Below, piece by piece: positions 1 to 10,234 of a stretch of DNA of 64,000 nucleotides. Numbering within the stretch: position 1 is the first letter of the stretch; the number at the start of each line of letters is the position of its first letter. A program made the translations under genes and the position numbers. The notes below the pieces were generated by a model. That model ran no database searches. It saw nothing but the letters and a program-made list of their open reading frames with translations, and had not been told where the DNA came from. Source of the DNA: Siderastrea radians (Eukaryota; Cnidaria; Anthozoa; Scleractinia; Rhizangiidae); assembly GCA_964017195.1 (NCBI GenBank), contig OZ024900.1:30582641-30646640 (forward strand), read 5' to 3'.

Positions 1-1268
1 TCCATTTCTTATAATGGATAGAGAGTTTGTTCCTCTCTTTGGCGATCCGATGCTCCATTTCAAAAACTGCTTTCACTTTGGTTAAGAACACAGCTCTAGA
101 TGGTAACACACCCTTTAGCTTGCAATTATAAATATACTGTTTTGAAAGTAGAATGAGATGATTGTTTAAAAGAGCATCTTCTGATTGGTGAGTTATGCCA
201 AGAATTACGTCACTCTCAGTAATTATGTGATTCCCAAACAATTGTTGTATTGAGCTCCAAAAGTTTTGTATCACGGTACATTGAAAGAAAAAGTGCGACA
301 TACATTCCTCGTTGCAAAGACAAAACGCACAGAGAGGAGACTCGGTTTTGCCAATTTTGAAAAGGAAGGTGTTTAATGGTAATATTTGATTCAGGATTTT
401 ATACTGGAATTCCCGCGATTTTGTATCAAGTGCACATTTGAAAGGGAGCGTGTAAATAGTTTCCCAATCAAGATTGCTTGTTTCTGAGGCATATTGATTT
501 TCAAGTTTCTTTTTTGCTGTTGGTGGTTTAGATATTTTTGAGATGAGAAGATTATAAATCTTCTTCGAGGATAATTCTTCTTGAGCGAAAATATTAAACG
601 GTGTCGTTTTGTTTGCTGCCTGAGTCACATTGCTGCTCATTTCTTTTTTCCATTCCGGTGGAAGGGAATGATAAAGACATTTTAAATAAAATAAGTCAAG
701 CACGTTTAACAGAGATTCGGTTATGTGCGGCTTGATGCAAATAAACTCACATAAATCTCCGACTTTACAAAGTCCTGCAGAGAAGAGTTTCCTACTGAAT
801 ACAGATTTGTTGTCAATACATATAAACCTATTGTTCCAAATTGGCTGGTTGAATATTTCGTCCAGAGAAGAAGGATTGGAGTTTTTCAAGAGAGACCAAG
901 CTATCAAGCATTCCTTGTAGTATTTTGGTAAATCTATAGGTAATTTTGAGTATTCGAAGTTGCAATAAAATAAGAGTCTACCTCCAACTTTATTGAGGTA
1001 GTGATTTAGAATGCACTTCCAAGAGCGTAGTGAGTTATCCAGAAATTTTTGGATGCACATGATTCTTTGTGCTTCAATCATGGATTCGATATGAGGCATC
1101 TTTAAGCCTCCTTCATTAATATCATTTATCAGGGTAGCACGTTTCACTTTGTCTTTACCTTTCCAAATAAAGTTAAATAAAATTTGATTTATATCTTTGA
1201 TAAATTTTTTGTTCGAGCAGATGAGACTCATACGATATAGAATTTTTGGAATAGCAAAGGTTTTAATT
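1..1268 (-). pseudogene. LINE ORF2 C-terminal third, in a shifted frame
   Basis: Just past the stop of the 708-codon frame, the minus strand continues in another frame without stops to base 1. It reads as the typical post-RT region of an L1-like ORF2, with an FNFIWKGK-type motif. Near the window edge it has a cysteine/histidine cluster (CAFCLC, then HFFFQC) like the C-terminal zinc-binding motif of these elements. The break is at about 1267-1270, where GGTAAAATA is followed by TGGTAATT instead of a codon plus GTAATT, so one base appears lost. The lesion could be decay or an assembly error. Confidence 0.75.
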
Positions 1269-3393
1269 ACCATATTTTACCTAGTAGTGTGAGACCTCTC
1301 CAGCTCCAACTGTTTAGTGTCTTTTTTAAGGATTTAACGATGGAGTCCAAGTTTAATCTTTGGAAAAGCGCATAATCATAGGTGAAATGTATCCCCAAGA
1401 TTTTGACTGCTTTAGGGATGTGTTCCACACTTAATTCCTCTGCAGTGACTCTCGAAGAACCGAGATTCATAACTTCTGTCTTTTGTTTGTTCATTTTCAA
1501 GCCGGAGTACACACCAAATGTGTGTAAAGTATTGGAAAGCTGATAAAAAGATTCCTTGTCTTTAAGAAAGACCGTTAAATCATCCGCAAAGATGACCAGT
1601 TTCAATTCTTGATTGTCAATTTTGATTCCTCCTGTCTTTATATCATTTCTGATATTGATGGCTAGTGTTTCTAGTACAAGAATAAAGAGATAAGGAGAGA
1701 GAGGATCACCTTGACGAACCCCTCGGGAGAGTTTGAAGGGCTGGGTTGCGAAGCCGTTGTTCATGACACTGCTAGATATATCCGAGTAAAAAGTAGTAAT
1801 CCAGGCAATGAAAGATGGTCCGAAGTTGAATTTCTCGAGGGTTTTTTTGAGATAATTCCAATTGACAGAATCAAAAGCTTTCTCAAAGTCAATTGCTACT
1901 AATAGGGAGCTTATGTCCTTTGAAGCTGTTAGAGAAATAATATCGTCAATCGTACGTACTGCATCAAAAATTGTTCTTCCTTTGACGTAAGCATTCTGGT
2001 TGTGGTGTATAATTTCTGGTAATACCTTTTCCAGTCTCTTAGCAATTGCTTTAGTTCCAATTTTAACGTCAACATTAATTAGAGAAATTGGTCTCCAGTT
2101 TTTTATTTGCCGTCGATCTCGATCTTTTTTCTCTATGAGGACAATAACTGCTTCCTTTTGTGAAGATGAAAGCTCTCCATGTTTGTAGGAATAATTTAGG
2201 CTTTTTACTAACATCTCACCAAGAACGGGCCAGAAGCTCCTGTAGAATTCGATAGTGAGACCATCGTTTCCAGGTGTCTTATTATTTTGAAAAGTTGATA
2301 ATATATTATAACACTCGGCAACAGACAGTTCACCTTCACAAAGCTGTTGCATTTCTGGAGATAGTCTTGGTATGAAATCCAGGAAAGGACAAGACTGGTT
2401 GATTTCCGATTGATTTGTCTCGCTGTAAAGGTCTGAGTAGAAAGAATACAACTCATCCATGATCTTTTTAGGATTTGTCGTTACGTTACCATCAGCGAAT
2501 TCGACTTTCCTGATCGTGCTTTTTCTCTTGTTATTTCTTTCAAGGTTTAGAAAGTACTTATTATTTTTCTCCCCTTTTTCATACCAGGATGCACGTGAAC
2601 GAGTGATCGCCCCTCTAGTTATGTATTCATATTCCTTTTCATACTCAATCTTCAAATTTTCAAGTTCATTTTGGTTTGCTATAGTTGGAATTTCAGCTAC
2701 TTTTTCCTCCGCTAGTTTCAATTTGTTCTCGATCATGATCATTCTTTCCCTGCGTTGCTTTGCTTTTACCTTGCTATACTGAATAGTCTCCTTCCGTATG
2801 TTATATTTTATCCAGTCCCACTGAACTCTAACGTCTTGATTATAACTAATCTCGGTAAGCCAAGAAGGAATTCGGTCTGTTATCAATTTTAAATATGCTT
2901 CATCATCCAAAAGGCTATTATTAAACTTCCAAAAAGAGGGACCGTGACTTGTGTCACTTATACTATCAATGTCTAGTGTTATTGCGGAGTGATCAGTTTT
3001 AATTGCAGTTATAATGTCTGCCTTATCTGTGTCATCCTGTAGGGAGTCGCTAATTAACCAGAAATCTAGTCTTCTTTGGATTAATGGATTTTTCTGTCTC
3101 CAGGTGAAACGTTTTTTGGTCGGATTTCTTACTCTCCAAATGTCAGTCAAGTCATATTTCGATATGATGTCTTCGAGACTCTTAACAGAATTCTTTACGG
3201 AAGGTTTCCCTCCTGAGCAGTCCAAGTTGGGTTCAAAGGTAACATTGAAGTCCCCACCTAGTACGATCTGATAATCTGATTGCGACATTTTCTCTTCTAT
3301 GAGACATGCAATTTTATCAAAAAATTGGATCTGTTCACACGGCTTTGTAGGTGAATAAATATTAACCAGCAAAAAAGGGGAATCTTGGATCAA
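1267..3393 (-). CDS. LINE ORF2: endonuclease (C-terminal part) plus reverse transcriptase
   Basis: The 708-codon frame encodes the target-nicking endonuclease and reverse transcriptase of the LINE. Endonuclease motifs are GGDFN (residues 46-50), RRLDFW (107-112) and the TDH catalytic end (133-135). After a charged linker of about 200 residues comes the RT: IDFEKAFDSVNW, then RQGDPLSPYLF, then FADD (602-605), so the catalytic aspartates are present. The start shown is a TTG reached by truncation, not a real start; the frame stays open for about 10 more codons upstream. The frame stops after LLGKIW because of a frameshift described in the next entry. The element is dead as a protein source in this copy. 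Confidence 0.88.
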   Translation of the reverse strand: MIQDSPFLLVNIYSPTKPCEQIQFFDKIACLIEEKMSQSDYQIVLGGDFNVTFEPNLDCSGGKPSVKNSVKSLEDIISKYDLTDIWRVRNPTKKRFTWRQKNPLIQRRLDFWLISDSLQDDTDKADIITAIKTDHSAITLDIDSISDTSHGPSFWKFNNSLLDDEAYLKLITDRIPSWLTEISYNQDVRVQWDWIKYNIRKETIQYSKVKAKQRRERMIMIENKLKLAEEKVAEIPTIANQNELENLKIEYEKEYEYITRGAITRSRASWYEKGEKNNKYFLNLERNNKRKSTIRKVEFADGNVTTNPKKIMDELYSFYSDLYSETNQSEINQSCPFLDFIPRLSPEMQQLCEGELSVAECYNILSTFQNNKTPGNDGLTIEFYRSFWPVLGEMLVKSLNYSYKHGELSSSQKEAVIVLIEKKDRDRRQIKNWRPISLINVDVKIGTKAIAKRLEKVLPEIIHHNQNAYVKGRTIFDAVRTIDDIISLTASKDISSLLVAIDFEKAFDSVNWNYLKKTLEKFNFGPSFIAWITTFYSDISSSVMNNGFATQPFKLSRGVRQGDPLSPYLFILVLETLAINIRNDIKTGGIKIDNQELKLVIFADDLTVFLKDKESFYQLSNTLHTFGVYSGLKMNKQKTEVMNLGSSRVTAEELSVEHIPKAVKILGIHFTYDYALFQRLNLDSIVKSLKKTLNSWSWRGLTLLGKIW

Positions 3394-3430
3394 GGCATCT
3401 AGGATTATAAAGATATAAGATATAATATTA

Positions 3431-5179
3431 CAGTGAAACCCAAGACGCGCTGTCTAGCCGTGTCTGTTCGATTATTTATCTCTTTTCAGTGAAATATCGT
3501 TTATAGTTACTCTTTGCTTATGCATAAACTCAGAAATAGAAAAAAAATAACAATTTCAGAGTGTTTGTTAATCGGCGGTGAAACGGAGAATTTATCGTGG
3601 ACGCAAAAGGGCGTTAACAAAACCCGGAACATGGAACATTCCGAACATCCCGGAACATCCTGGAACAGGGCAAATTGTCACAAAATTAATGAAAAAAAGT
3701 AATAAAAAATTCTGATCGTCAAAAAAAGATAATAAATGAAATAAAATAGAATAAAATAACTGAAATAAAGCAAAATAAAAGATATAGAATAAATAAATAA
3801 ATATATCCATCTGTGACTGAATGAACGAATATACTAATTGCGCCTCATTTCTCGAATCCAAAAATAACTCAGATATCATTGAGCCCTTATTTACGGTTTC
3901 GAGAGACGGTTTACTCGATATGAGAAAATTAAAGCATTTTCTCACTCACTCACGCAGTAGTCTCCTACGGCGTTGCGTGCTGACCCTAGGAAGACTACGC
4001 ACGCAGTCACGCAGTTCTACTTTCGATTTAATTCCTGGCACCCTTTTGACTTTCCTGGTTTCATGTTTATTCGATTGTTTAAGAACAAAGCAAAAGTGTG
4101 CAGGGATGAATAAACCTAAATTATTCTAACCAAGAAAATAAAAGTCCACCCTACAGTAAAGGTCTTTTGCCACCTTTAATAATATCCCAATTTTAAGAGT
4201 ACCCCTTTTATATACCTAGAACAAAAATTGGACCCTTTTGCACACCCACATGTATAACATGCATCAGTTATCGTTCGCTTTTGTCGCTCCAAGCTCCAGG
4301 CTCCAAGCTTTCGTATTTTTTTTTTTTGCTTGGTAATTTCTGTCAAAATTTGCGACCCTTATAGTACTTACATCTAGCTGCTATCTCCTTCAGTTTATAG
4401 TGCATTTCAATGACCCTCTAAAATTCTAAGATAACAAATTTCCCTCCCTTTCTTATGCCGCAACTGAAAAAGAGCACCGCTTTCGGTCAAGGTTTGTGTT
4501 TGTGTTTCAAACTGAAATATCCGACACAAAAACTTCATCAATTTTGTAGTGACTTATTATTATATTCTTCGTGCCTTTCTCTTTTCTCCGCTGTAATGTT
4601 GAGTTAATTTGATGTGGTTTTACTTTTGCTCTGTCCAGGTTTTTCTGCAGATCCAGATCTTTGTCACAGATCTGGTAACCCTCACTGGTTACTATGTGGC
4701 TTAATCCATTTTTTTTTATTCGGAGGGGGGGGGAGGGGGGCTGCAAAAAAACCATCACGGTAGAAAATCACGTGATAAAATTGGCGGGAAAGTACGGTGG
4801 CCCATAGGTGCCATGCTCATGGAGAGAGATGTTTTATGTACTACTGTTATACTATTTTTTTAACTTTGTTTGTTTGTTTGCTTGTTTTTTGGTTGTTTCG
4901 TTTATTGCTTTCTTTCTTTCTTTCTTTCTTTCTTTTTCTTTCATTTATTTTGTGATAATTTGCCCTGTTCCAGGATGTTCCGGAATGTTCCAGAATGTTC
5001 CGGGATGTTCCATGTTCCCGGTTTTGTTAACGCCCGACGCAAAAGCCACCGACTCGTTTCGTGATCGAAACCTTTCACCTAAATACTCTTGCGGTTTGTT
5101 GCGGTTACGTCTCGAATCTGATTGGTCGCAGAACAATAAACATTCCAGAAATAATTTTATGGTTTAATGGGTTTCACTG
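3431..5179. mobile_element. Non-autonomous TIR transposon, TA target duplication
   Basis: The element starts CAGTGAAACCC and ends GGGTTTCACTG, an 11-bp perfect terminal inverted repeat flanked on both sides by TA. CAGT ends with TA duplication fit the Tc1/mariner group. Inside, two subterminal inverted arms (about 3605-3715 and 4895-5040) share a cluster of GGAACATTCC-like palindromes followed by a GGGCAAATTGTCACAAAAT-type stretch. The middle holds a TTTC microsatellite (about 4910-4935) and a G tract (about 4724-4740). No frame over about 120 codons resembles a transposase, so it would need one in trans. Confidence 0.6.
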
Positions 5180-5322
5180 TAATAGCTGCTGTTGTTTGGC
5201 AATGGTAAATGGCACACACACACACAAGATAAAAAAAATTCAACATACCACCACCGTTTTTCATTTCCCTTTTCGGTCTTTTTCTTCTTGGCCTTAGGCT
5301 GGTCTGAGTACGCGTCTTTCTC

Positions 5323-5395
5323 TAGTCTCCTACGCAGCCGTTCTTAGGGGAGGAGCGTCGCGTGACGACCCTAAGAACGGCTGCGCAGGAGATTA
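5323..5395. repeat. Perfect-type hairpin, 27-bp arms
   Basis: Arms 5323-5349 and 5369-5395 are complementary with two mismatches around a 19-nt centre. Both contain CAGCCGTTCTTAGGG or its complement. A related motif (TAGTCTCCTACG) occurs at about 3957, so this is probably the end or remnant of a foldback element, not a gene-specific structure. Confidence 0.6.
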
Positions 5396-5990
5396 GTCTT
5401 TCCCGCGCAGGGGAAATTTAAAAAATCGCGTGTCTTTCAACTGGGTTCCCGCTTTGTCGGTCAAACTCCCCACTCGGGTGACTACAGAGAACATTTTGCC
5501 ACGGACCAAAAGTTTCGCGTAGGGAGGCCAGGCGCGGCAGTTTCTCGTACGCGAATTCAAATTTTAACGGAAAAATGCATTCTTCGAATTCCTTTGAGCT
5601 CGGATTTCTTGCAAATCATAGGGAGAAAGCAAATTGACGGTCGTATTCAAAAGTTTGGGCTCGAATTTAAAGGTCTATCTGCGATCGAATCTAACTCAAA
5701 TTTGACCTAATTTTTCTTCGAAGACTATTCTTTTGAGGGCCAAGTTTTTTGTGTGTGAGTGAACACGGCAAATATGATTTTTTTGGCGAAATTTTCGACT
5801 GGGTAGTGTAATTTGCGGGTCGCCTAGTTGCATGCCTTGTTCTCTTTCTCTACTTTTGTGCGAGTCTGAAGGTTATTTTGAAAACATCGCTTTCACGAGC
5901 CTTAAATCACCACAATAAACACAGAAACACAAATCAAAACACCATGGCAGCAATTTTATGAGTTTTTATTTCATTTTTCTCAGTTTTTAA
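5396..5990. other. Intergenic, no gene seen
   Basis: I see no coding frame or structured RNA here. The stretch 5500-5830 is GC-richer than its neighbours and may be old repeat, but I recognise no ends. Confidence 0.4.
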
Positions 5991-5994
5991 ACTC

Positions 5995-6186
5995 CTAAAT
6001 TTCGGGTTTGGTTTTGCTAATTTGATAAACCAACACAGCCATTACAAACGCACAGCCCACCACACAAACAGAGGATGGTAAGCCTGTGGATATATTGTAG
6101 ATTGTCACAACAGAAGCAATTTTTTCCAACAGGCTTTTAAACAAAATATTGAGAGCTTCAAATTTAAACAAGGACGATCTTACTCA
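5995..6186 (-). CDS. Candidate terminal exon with a membrane helix (unrecognised)
   Basis: On the minus strand an open frame of about 60 codons ends in TAG at 5997-5995. It has a non-repetitive, protein-like composition. It ends with a hydrophobic stretch (PSSVCVVGCAFVMAVLVY) followed by a short polar tail (QISKTKPEI), which reads as a C-terminal transmembrane helix. An AATAAA signal lies at 5970-5965, 25 nt after the stop, as expected for a real 3' end. An in-frame TGA bounds the frame upstream, so a splice acceptor would be needed near 6190; the candidates there are weak. A 15-bp inverted repeat (about 6104-6119 with 6232-6247) suggests local rearrangement, so this may be a gene remnant. 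No function can be given. Confidence 0.35.
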
Positions 6187-6409
6187 TTTAAAGCTTACAT
6201 CTTTCAATGGAACTCGAAATCCTATAATCGGCTTCTGTTGTGACACAATAGAGGTTTTAACTGATCAATGAGTGGTAAAATAAAGAAGTTTTGTCTTCTC
6301 CACCAGGAGAAAACTTGGACACGGAGTCACGTTTTACAAAATCCTAACTTTGGGAGCTTATAGCATCCCAAAGAAGCGCAATCTATCAAACCAAAAACAA
6401 CCTTGTTGC

Positions 6410-8750
6410 AACAACAACAAGCTTTATTTGCATGACTACATAGAAATTTGGTAGTATTGCAAAAGCTACTTAAATTTAATTACATATTATTTCATTAACT
6501 AAGATAATTAGTAAAGTAGAAAATAACATAACATAACAAAGAAAAAAAAATATTATATATAATATATGAAACAATTACTAACAATAATTGTTCATTTAAC
6601 TGTTCGAAGTGGTGATCATTGTAACGAGATTGTCTCTCAATTCAAAGCATGCCGAGATAAATGAGATTAGCTTAATGCTTACAAAGTAGTCAGTGGAATT
6701 CATAAGATGTGATAATAGAGTTTCGCGTGGTAGTAGTCGTAGTAATGGACGTTTGGATTCTATTTTAGAAAAGAATATGCCGCGTACCTGAGAATAAGCT
6801 GGGCAATCTAACAAAAAATGAGTTTCATCTTCAATTTTGTTGCAATTGCAGAAGTTGCATATTCTTTCATTACGAGGTATATTGTCGTATCTACCTGTTT
6901 CGATCCTAAGTTTGTGACAGCTTATTCTCAGTTTTACTAATGTTTTCCTTAAAGGGTCCTTCCTTGTTAAATCTAAGTAGGTAGAAGGGCTATAATTATT
7001 TTTAATAGTTTTATAAAAACTAAGTTTTTGCGAGTTTTGTAGGGTCTGATTCCAATGTGAAATATACTTCTGTTTCATGATATTAATATACTGTTTAATT
7101 TTACAATCATTTAATGAACTATAGTTAAAGTGATTAAAATTATAGTATTCATTTATTTTCATGACACTAGAGTAGAAACTATTTTTTCCGTTATCATAAA
7201 GATCAATCGATATTTTTAAGGCTTGTCTGACTATAGAGTTTTCATCCTTTTGGTGTAAGTAATTTAGATAACTTAGTATCTTCTTATTTATATCAATGAT
7301 CAGAGGGAATTTACCAAGTTCGGCTCTGCATGCAATATTGGATGCCTTGTTATGTACTTCTAAGTATCGTTTACAAAACTGCAAGTGAGTTTTCTCAATT
7401 GGGGAAAGGTCCCACGACTTAAAGTCTGATTTCACAAAGGCACCCCAAACTTCACTGTTGTAGGTTAAGATTGGTAAGATTTTTGAGTCGAAAATTTTGC
7501 ATGCAATTGAAGGTTTAAGTTTATTGAAATCTGTGTGCCGTCTTAGACTAAAGAAAGCATGAAGAGCTTTTTGTCGTAGATGTTCAAGTGAGAGTGTAAA
7601 GTTTCCTGAAGAAGAGATGCGAGTCCCTAAATAGGTATAGTCTTGAACAATGTCTATTTTTTCACTGCCCACATGAAAAGCATAATCAGATCGTTTTTCA
7701 CGTCGTTGAAAAATCATTATTTTTGTTTTCTTAGGGTTTATGCTTAGCATCCAGGAGTTGCAATATGAAGATAACTTGTTAAGACAATTTTGTAATCCTA
7801 GTTTTGATCGTGATAAAATAATTAAGTCGTCTGCATAAAAAAGGGAGTTGAGTTTGGTGCCATTTGGCAGTATAAACGGATCAGATAGAACATTGTTAAA
7901 AGAAAAAGCTAAATCGTTAACGTATAGGTTAAAAAGCAAAGGACTTAAAATACAGCCTTGGCGTACACCTCTTGCATACCGAAAAGGACGCGTTCTGTTA
8001 TTTCCAATTTTTATAGAGGAGGTAGAGTTCGAGTATAAACTTTTAATTAAATTATAGAAATTTCCTCGGACATTTATTTGTAACAGTTTGTATAAAAGTC
8101 CATCGTGCCATACCGAATCAAATGCTTTTCTAAAGTCGACAAAACATGCATATACTTTCGTTTGATGACAATTGACATACTTATCTATTATTGTTCTTAG
8201 TGTAAAAACGTGATCCGCTGTTCGATTATTTGCTAAAAACCCAATTTGAGATTTATGAAGTATTTCAAGGGACTGGACGTGTTCAAGAAGTCTTTGGTTG
8301 AGAATTGAGCAAAATAATTTTCCGAGACAGCTAGAAACACAGATTCCACGATAGTTTGAGGGATCACTTTTAGTCCCACTTTTAAAAATTGGTGTGATAA
8401 GGCCATTACACCATGTTTGAGGCATAGTACCCGATCTTAGAACCGTATTAAATAATTTCAGATAAACAGGCATTAACTGGTTTAAGCTGGATTTGATCAT
8501 TTCATTTTTGAGTTTGTCTGAGAAAGGAGATTTGTTATTTTTAAGTTTTTTAGCCGCTGTGTATATTTCTAGCTCAGTTATCAGGCCGTTCAAAGAATTC
8601 GATTGAGCTGGCGCATTTTCTAGAGTTCGCAACTCAGAAATGATCGCTTCCTGATGTGAATTCAAGGGTTCATTAGAGTGCAGCGTTTGGAAATGACCTA
8701 CAAAACCTAATACACGTCCTAATGCACTTCCACCATTCATCAAGCTCTCT
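6410..8750 (-). mobile_element. CR1/Jockey-group-like LINE, 5'-truncated
   Basis: This is a second non-LTR retrotransposon, on the minus strand. It keeps the reverse transcriptase and the C-terminal region, and lacks the endonuclease, so it is 5'-truncated near 8745. After the stop there is a 3' UTR of about 180 bp ending in AATAAAGC and a short TTG-type microsatellite near 6410-6422. Such a tail is usual for CR1-like clades and differs from the poly(A) tail of L1. The exact clade is not certain. Confidence 0.85.
6596..8743 (-). CDS. LINE reverse transcriptase (ORF2 fragment)
   Basis: The 715-codon frame encodes a reverse transcriptase with an intact-looking core: FVDFRKAFD (201-209), RQGCILSPLLF (261-271) and FYADDLIIL, with YADD at 303-306. 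A thumb-like region follows (PKKTKIMIF, then YLGTRISSSG). Near the C-terminus a Cys/His cluster (ICNFCNCNKIEDETHFLLDC) resembles the zinc-binding tail of these proteins. The first ATG falls close to the truncation point, so the natural protein would be longer by an endonuclease domain. No stop or frameshift interrupts the 2.1 kb, so the insertion is probably fairly young. Confidence 0.9.
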   Translation of the reverse strand: MMNGGSALGRVLGFVGHFQTLHSNEPLNSHQEAIISELRTLENAPAQSNSLNGLITELEIYTAAKKLKNNKSPFSDKLKNEMIKSSLNQLMPVYLKLFNTVLRSGTMPQTWCNGLITPIFKSGTKSDPSNYRGICVSSCLGKLFCSILNQRLLEHVQSLEILHKSQIGFLANNRTADHVFTLRTIIDKYVNCHQTKVYACFVDFRKAFDSVWHDGLLYKLLQINVRGNFYNLIKSLYSNSTSSIKIGNNRTRPFRYARGVRQGCILSPLLFNLYVNDLAFSFNNVLSDPFILPNGTKLNSLFYADDLIILSRSKLGLQNCLNKLSSYCNSWMLSINPKKTKIMIFQRREKRSDYAFHVGSEKIDIVQDYTYLGTRISSSGNFTLSLEHLRQKALHAFFSLRRHTDFNKLKPSIACKIFDSKILPILTYNSEVWGAFVKSDFKSWDLSPIEKTHLQFCKRYLEVHNKASNIACRAELGKFPLIIDINKKILSYLNYLHQKDENSIVRQALKISIDLYDNGKNSFYSSVMKINEYYNFNHFNYSSLNDCKIKQYINIMKQKYISHWNQTLQNSQKLSFYKTIKNNYSPSTYLDLTRKDPLRKTLVKLRISCHKLRIETGRYDNIPRNERICNFCNCNKIEDETHFLLDCPAYSQVRGIFFSKIESKRPLLRLLPRETLLSHLMNSTDYFVSIKLISFISACFELRDNLVTMITTSNS

Positions 8751-9600
8751 GTAAAGTTTCAAAGGAATCAGCTCCCAAACGTTCAAGACATAAAGTTTTT
8801 TAACGTAAGACCTCCACCAAAATTTTGCCTTATAAATTTATTCATGGGCAGCTTATCACCCGCGGCCTTAATAATGCCTCAGTTCACCTTAAGCCATAAA
8901 CTTTTCACGTTTTTTACCCCATACAGCTACAAATCTACAATGCACATCACATGCAGTTTTCGTACTATTCCTAACAAGAATCCCCTGCTTTCTTTCAAAG
9001 CCACAATCGAGCAAAAGGTGAAGCGTGCGAGCGCTCGAGAAAATTGGTTAAAATTGCCTACAGTGTCCAAACTGAATGCTAGGCCCCTCAACCGACTATT
9101 TCAAAATTTAATCTGTTCAGCAACATGAAGGAGTCGCATATTCGTCTGTGAAAGAAGAGCATTTGAATGACATACTGTAACTGAATCGGAACCACAACGT
9201 CGCATAAGCAGAAAGGGACGATGCATGTTCCCGCTCGGCATAGAAACAGTGTAGAATTGAGCCGCTTTTTTTAATTTTTTAATTGGCTCTCCGAAAACTC
9301 CGAACGAGTTTAAAATAATAAATTAAGGCTTAATTTGCTACTCAGCTGACTGATCAGAATTGACAATCTAGCAGACAGCCAGTCACCTAATAATATTATC
9401 TCACGTGGCTTTGGCAAAACACAGCAGCTTGCGCGGCTGCCAGTGGCGAGAAATTTCAATTTCTGTCTTTCGTCTGTGAAGAAGACACAAAGAAACAAAG
9501 CGATTTGAGCGGCAAAAAACAGACACTTTCCGCTATTGTACGCTCTTAAAAAAGCATTTTGTTACTTCAGATTTTTACTGGGACAATTTTTAGAGCTACA
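8751..9600. other. Intergenic, no supported gene
   Basis: There are only short frames here, the longest 94 codons at 8844-9128 (+). Their composition is unlike a conserved protein and nothing is recognised. I see no RNA gene or TIR ends. Confidence 0.4.
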
Positions 9601-9601
9601 G

Positions 9602-9997
9602 ATGGAGATGACGACGCAGTTTGGTGAGTCAAAACATCATGTTCACTATTGATGTTACAATTTTTTAAGTTATTCAATATGTTTCACACGTTCAGCAAAA
9701 TTCGCTCTGTTCGTTAAGATAACATCATTTCCAAGGCTTTAATTTATTTCTAGTATCGTTTTCATGAATTTCCTTCCATCAGTTCTCTTTGCAGAAGGCA
9801 GACGAAACACAGCAAAAAGTTTTTCAAGTTCTCAAAGCCAAAATGAAAATTGTTTTCTTCAAGCGCGTACCACTGAAACATGGATAATTCGAGGTCTCCT
9901 TTCCAACTTAACTGACGCAGAAAGCAAACGAAGGCAAGCTTTGCAAGCGACAAAAAATTTTAACATTATACAGTATATGGTACCAAACCAGGACTAA
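9602..9997 (+). CDS. Possible small two-exon gene (weak)
   Basis: A short ATG exon (9602-9623, reading MEMTTQF) is followed by GTGAGT. A pyrimidine-rich acceptor ending TTTGCAG at about 9797 opens a second exon. Splicing in phase 1 gives an open frame to TAA at 9997, about 73 codons in all. The second exon is also open for about 30 codons in another frame and on the opposite strand, so coding potential is ambiguous. I do not recognise the protein and see no poly(A) signal close behind. It is listed only because the donor, acceptor and phase agree. Confidence 0.22.
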
Positions 9998-10234
9998 AGG
10001 TCTGGGCATGAGGCTGTGTTATTTGGCGGATTGACTATTTTGCCAGTGTCGCTTTTAATTCTGAGAGTCAGTTTTTTATTTTTTCGAATCAGCAGTTCAA
10101 CTATCAAACTCGTTCCAGCAAAATTTAACACCCCAGAGAACAATGAGAGAAAAAGCCATGACTTTGTTTTGTTCTTTAAAAAGTCTTTCACCAATGGGTG
10201 GGAGGGCTAATTACGAAAAACGCTGGATACTATG

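Larger units (their letters stand above)
1..3410 (-). mobile_element. L1/Tx1-like LINE, 5'-truncated, runs off the window
   Basis: This is a non-LTR retrotransposon on the minus strand. Its reading frame enters in the middle of an APE-type endonuclease at about 3410, crosses the reverse transcriptase, and continues to base 1, where the window cuts it. The first third of the endonuclease is missing, as expected for a 5'-truncated insertion. The insertion ends about 20 bp from the TIR element at 3431. The 3' end and any target duplication lie outside the window. The GGDFN endonuclease motif, the long endonuclease-to-RT linker and the FADD active site fit the L1/Tx1 group better than CR1 or RTE, but the clade is an inference from motifs. 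Confidence 0.9.

Noticed and set aside
2459..2782. 107-codon plus frame in the LINE
   Set aside because: It is antisense to the reverse transcriptase frame.
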